Positions 32,947 to 34,247 of a stretch of DNA of 34,247 nucleotides are shown in pieces. The notes beneath the pieces were generated by a model. That model searched no databases. It had not been told where the DNA came from and saw only the letters and a list, made by a program, of their open reading frames with translations. Numbering within the stretch: position 1 is the stretch's first letter; each line of letters begins with the position of its first letter. A program made the translations under genes and the position numbers. The stretch is from an uncultured Paraprevotella sp. (GTDB lineage: Bacteria > Bacteroidota > Bacteroidia > Bacteroidales > Bacteroidaceae), in assembly GCA_900548345.1 (NCBI GenBank), contig URKA01000036.1, positions 1 through 34,247 of the forward strand, given 5' to 3'.

Positions 32947-34247
32947 TTACTTGAGCGTCACCTTCAGCACATTTCCTGCCGGAGTGTCCGAACTGTTTCC
33001 GTAATGGATCTCATATTCTCCCGGAACCACACGCATGGTATTCGTCTTGATATCGAAGAACTCGAAGGCATCAGGACCTAACTCCACCGTCACCTTACGA
33101 CTCTCGCCGGCTTTCAGTTCCACGCAGCGGAACGCACGCAGTGTCTTCACCGGTCCGTCCGTGTCCCCCACCTTGCGCACATATAATTGAAGCACTTCCG
33201 CACCCTCGCGGTTTCCGGTGTTCTCTACCAGTGCCGTAAACTTCACACCCATTCCAGCCTTGACGGAAAAACGGTTCAGCTTACCCTTAGTGATGCTGAA
33301 CGAAGTATAGCTCAGTCCGTAACCGAAAGGAAAGAGCGGCTTCTCCGTCATGTAACGGTAAGTGCGCCCCTTCATGCTGTAGTCTTCAAAGTCGGGAAGC
33401 TGATCCGTGTTCCGATAAAACGTCACCGGCAGCTTGCCGCATGGGTTGAAATCACCGAAGAGCACGTCAGCCACAGCCGTACCACCGGCCTGACCGGGAT
33501 ACCATGCCTGCAGGATGGCGTCGCACGACTCAATTTCGGGTACCAAAGCCATGGCCGCACCGGAGCAGTTCACAAACACCACCTTCTTTCCGGCGGCCTT
33601 CAGCGCACGCAGGATGTCACGCTGCACTAAAGGCAGTTCGATGGACGTACGGTCGCCTCCGGCAAACCCCGGACAGTGCACGTTGTTCTTCTCCTCACCC
33701 TCCAGTTCGGGAGAGATACCGCCCACAAAAATTACCGTCTCGGCATCCGCCACGCGGGCCACCACCTCTGTCGGCCGTATCAGACGGCGCACACCCACGT
33801 CAAAGCGCAGCATGGCCTCGCCGCCACCCTGCATATATTCCAGTCTAATCGCATACTCTTTTCCGGCCTCGGCCTCCAACGCATACGCGCGCTTCTCGGC
33901 CGGATGATGGCCCCAAGCGTCTATCACCGCCTTGCCATTCACATACACACGGAAGCCGTCATCACCTTCCACCTCCATGTCGTAACGTCCGCTCCGCGTG
34001 GGACGGAACACCCCCTCGTATACAGCAGAGAAGTTCTGCAGCGCCACGCCGGCCGCATAGGCCGTATTGCCGCCGTTGTTCAGGTTGATGGGCGTAGGCA
34101 GTTCCTGTTTCACGGCCACATCGCCTTTCATCTCTATATTGTTCCAATAGCTGCCCTTCATTCCAGGACGGCCGTCGTGCATCACCTGATTGAAATTATT
34201 ACTGTCCGCTAAACCATAAAGTAGTGAGTCCAACTTTCTGATAATTA
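32947..34247 (-). CDS. GH3 glycoside hydrolase, C-terminal part (runs off window)
   Basis: The frame is open to the right window edge, so only the last 433 or so residues are here. The visible start-like TTG at 34233 is internal. A PA14 domain (about residues 25-150 of the visible part; YEGVFRPTRSGRYDMEVEGD, DDGFRVYVNGKAVID) is inserted in the GH3 C-terminal domain. The GH3 C-domain follows (AILQAWYPGQAGGTAVADVLFG and FPFGYGLSYTSFS) and a fibronectin-III-like end domain (GPVKTLRAFRCVELKAGES). The catalytic N-terminal barrel with the nucleophile Asp lies outside. The PA14-inserted layout is common in Bacteroides beta-glucosidases and beta-xylosidases; substrate cannot be given. Confidence 0.93.
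   Translation of the reverse strand, partial: IIRKLDSLLYGLADSNNFNQVMHDGRPGMKGSYWNNIEMKGDVAVKQELPTPINLNNGGNTAYAAGVALQNFSAVYEGVFRPTRSGRYDMEVEGDDGFRVYVNGKAVIDAWGHHPAEKRAYALEAEAGKEYAIRLEYMQGGGEAMLRFDVGVRRLIRPTEVVARVADAETVIFVGGISPELEGEEKNNVHCPGFAGGDRTSIELPLVQRDILRALKAAGKKVVFVNCSGAAMALVPEIESCDAILQAWYPGQAGGTAVADVLFGDFNPCGKLPVTFYRNTDQLPDFEDYSMKGRTYRYMTEKPLFPFGYGLSYTSFSITKGKLNRFSVKAGMGVKFTALVENTGNREGAEVLQLYVRKVGDTDGPVKTLRAFRCVELKAGESRKVTVELGPDAFEFFDIKTNTMRVVPGEYEIHYGNSSDTPAGNVLKVTLK

Noticed and set aside
1..34247. CRISPR array, tRNA, rRNA or insertion sequence
   Set aside because: I found no regularly spaced repeat-spacer structure, no cloverleaf-like segment and no transposase-like frame. The repeats present have only two to four units of 21-23 bp.

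Overview
The window looks like a chromosomal segment of a gut Bacteroidales bacterium (Bacteroides/Phocaeicola-like; species not determinable here). The evidence is repeated Bacteroidetes-type promoters (TAnnTTTG near -7, often with TTG or TTTG about 20 bases upstream), the general lack of Shine-Dalgarno sequences (cusA is an exception), and typical families: DUF6769, DUF2723, DUF2490, DUF4956, a CotH-kinase lipid/surface-type protein, a PA14-bearing GH3 enzyme and an S9 DPP-IV-like peptidase. I see no tRNA, rRNA, CRISPR array, insertion sequence or phage gene.

Layout. 1-480: no convincing gene. It holds a leftward promoter firing off the window edge, three 23-bp iterons behind it, and an orphan hairpin. 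482-6522: heavy-metal efflux locus, a His-rich DUF6769 protein, a CusB-like adaptor lipoprotein, a CusA/CzcA-like RND pump and a TolC-like outer-membrane factor with its own promoter. 6523-7141: about 600 bp with a terminator, the remains of a leftward toxin-antitoxin pair (frameshifted antitoxin, truncated toxin) and an array of four 21-bp direct repeats. 7178-15768: a CotH-kinase multidomain secreted protein that converges on a leftward four-gene operon (VTC-type polyphosphate polymerase, DUF4956 membrane protein, DUF2490 outer-membrane barrel, DUF4353 beta-helix lipoprotein). This is the most interesting block: all components of a possible envelope polyphosphate/phosphorylation system of unknown function sit together.

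16102-16908: an unrecognised secreted SH3b-like protein (minus). 17157-24811: housekeeping genes on plus: U32-family Cys-rich protein (TrhP/YegQ-like), serine acetyltransferase (behind a striking 30-bp-arm hairpin), THUMP-domain RNA methyltransferase, DPP-IV-like peptidase and purD. 24818-27842: a tightly packed run of membrane protein, YqaA/DedA-like protein, ZnuA-like lipoprotein and ZnuC ATPase, with no ZnuB permease. 27960-32884: DUF2723 (TMEM260-like O-mannosyltransferase family), polysaccharide deacetylase and QueG. 32947-34247: the C-terminal part of a GH3 glycosidase on minus, running off the right edge.

Several naive longest-ORF starts are wrong. Promoter positions and homology put the real starts of the DUF6769, VTC, U32, CysE, DPP-IV, TolC, ZnuA and QueG genes downstream of the longest possible starts.
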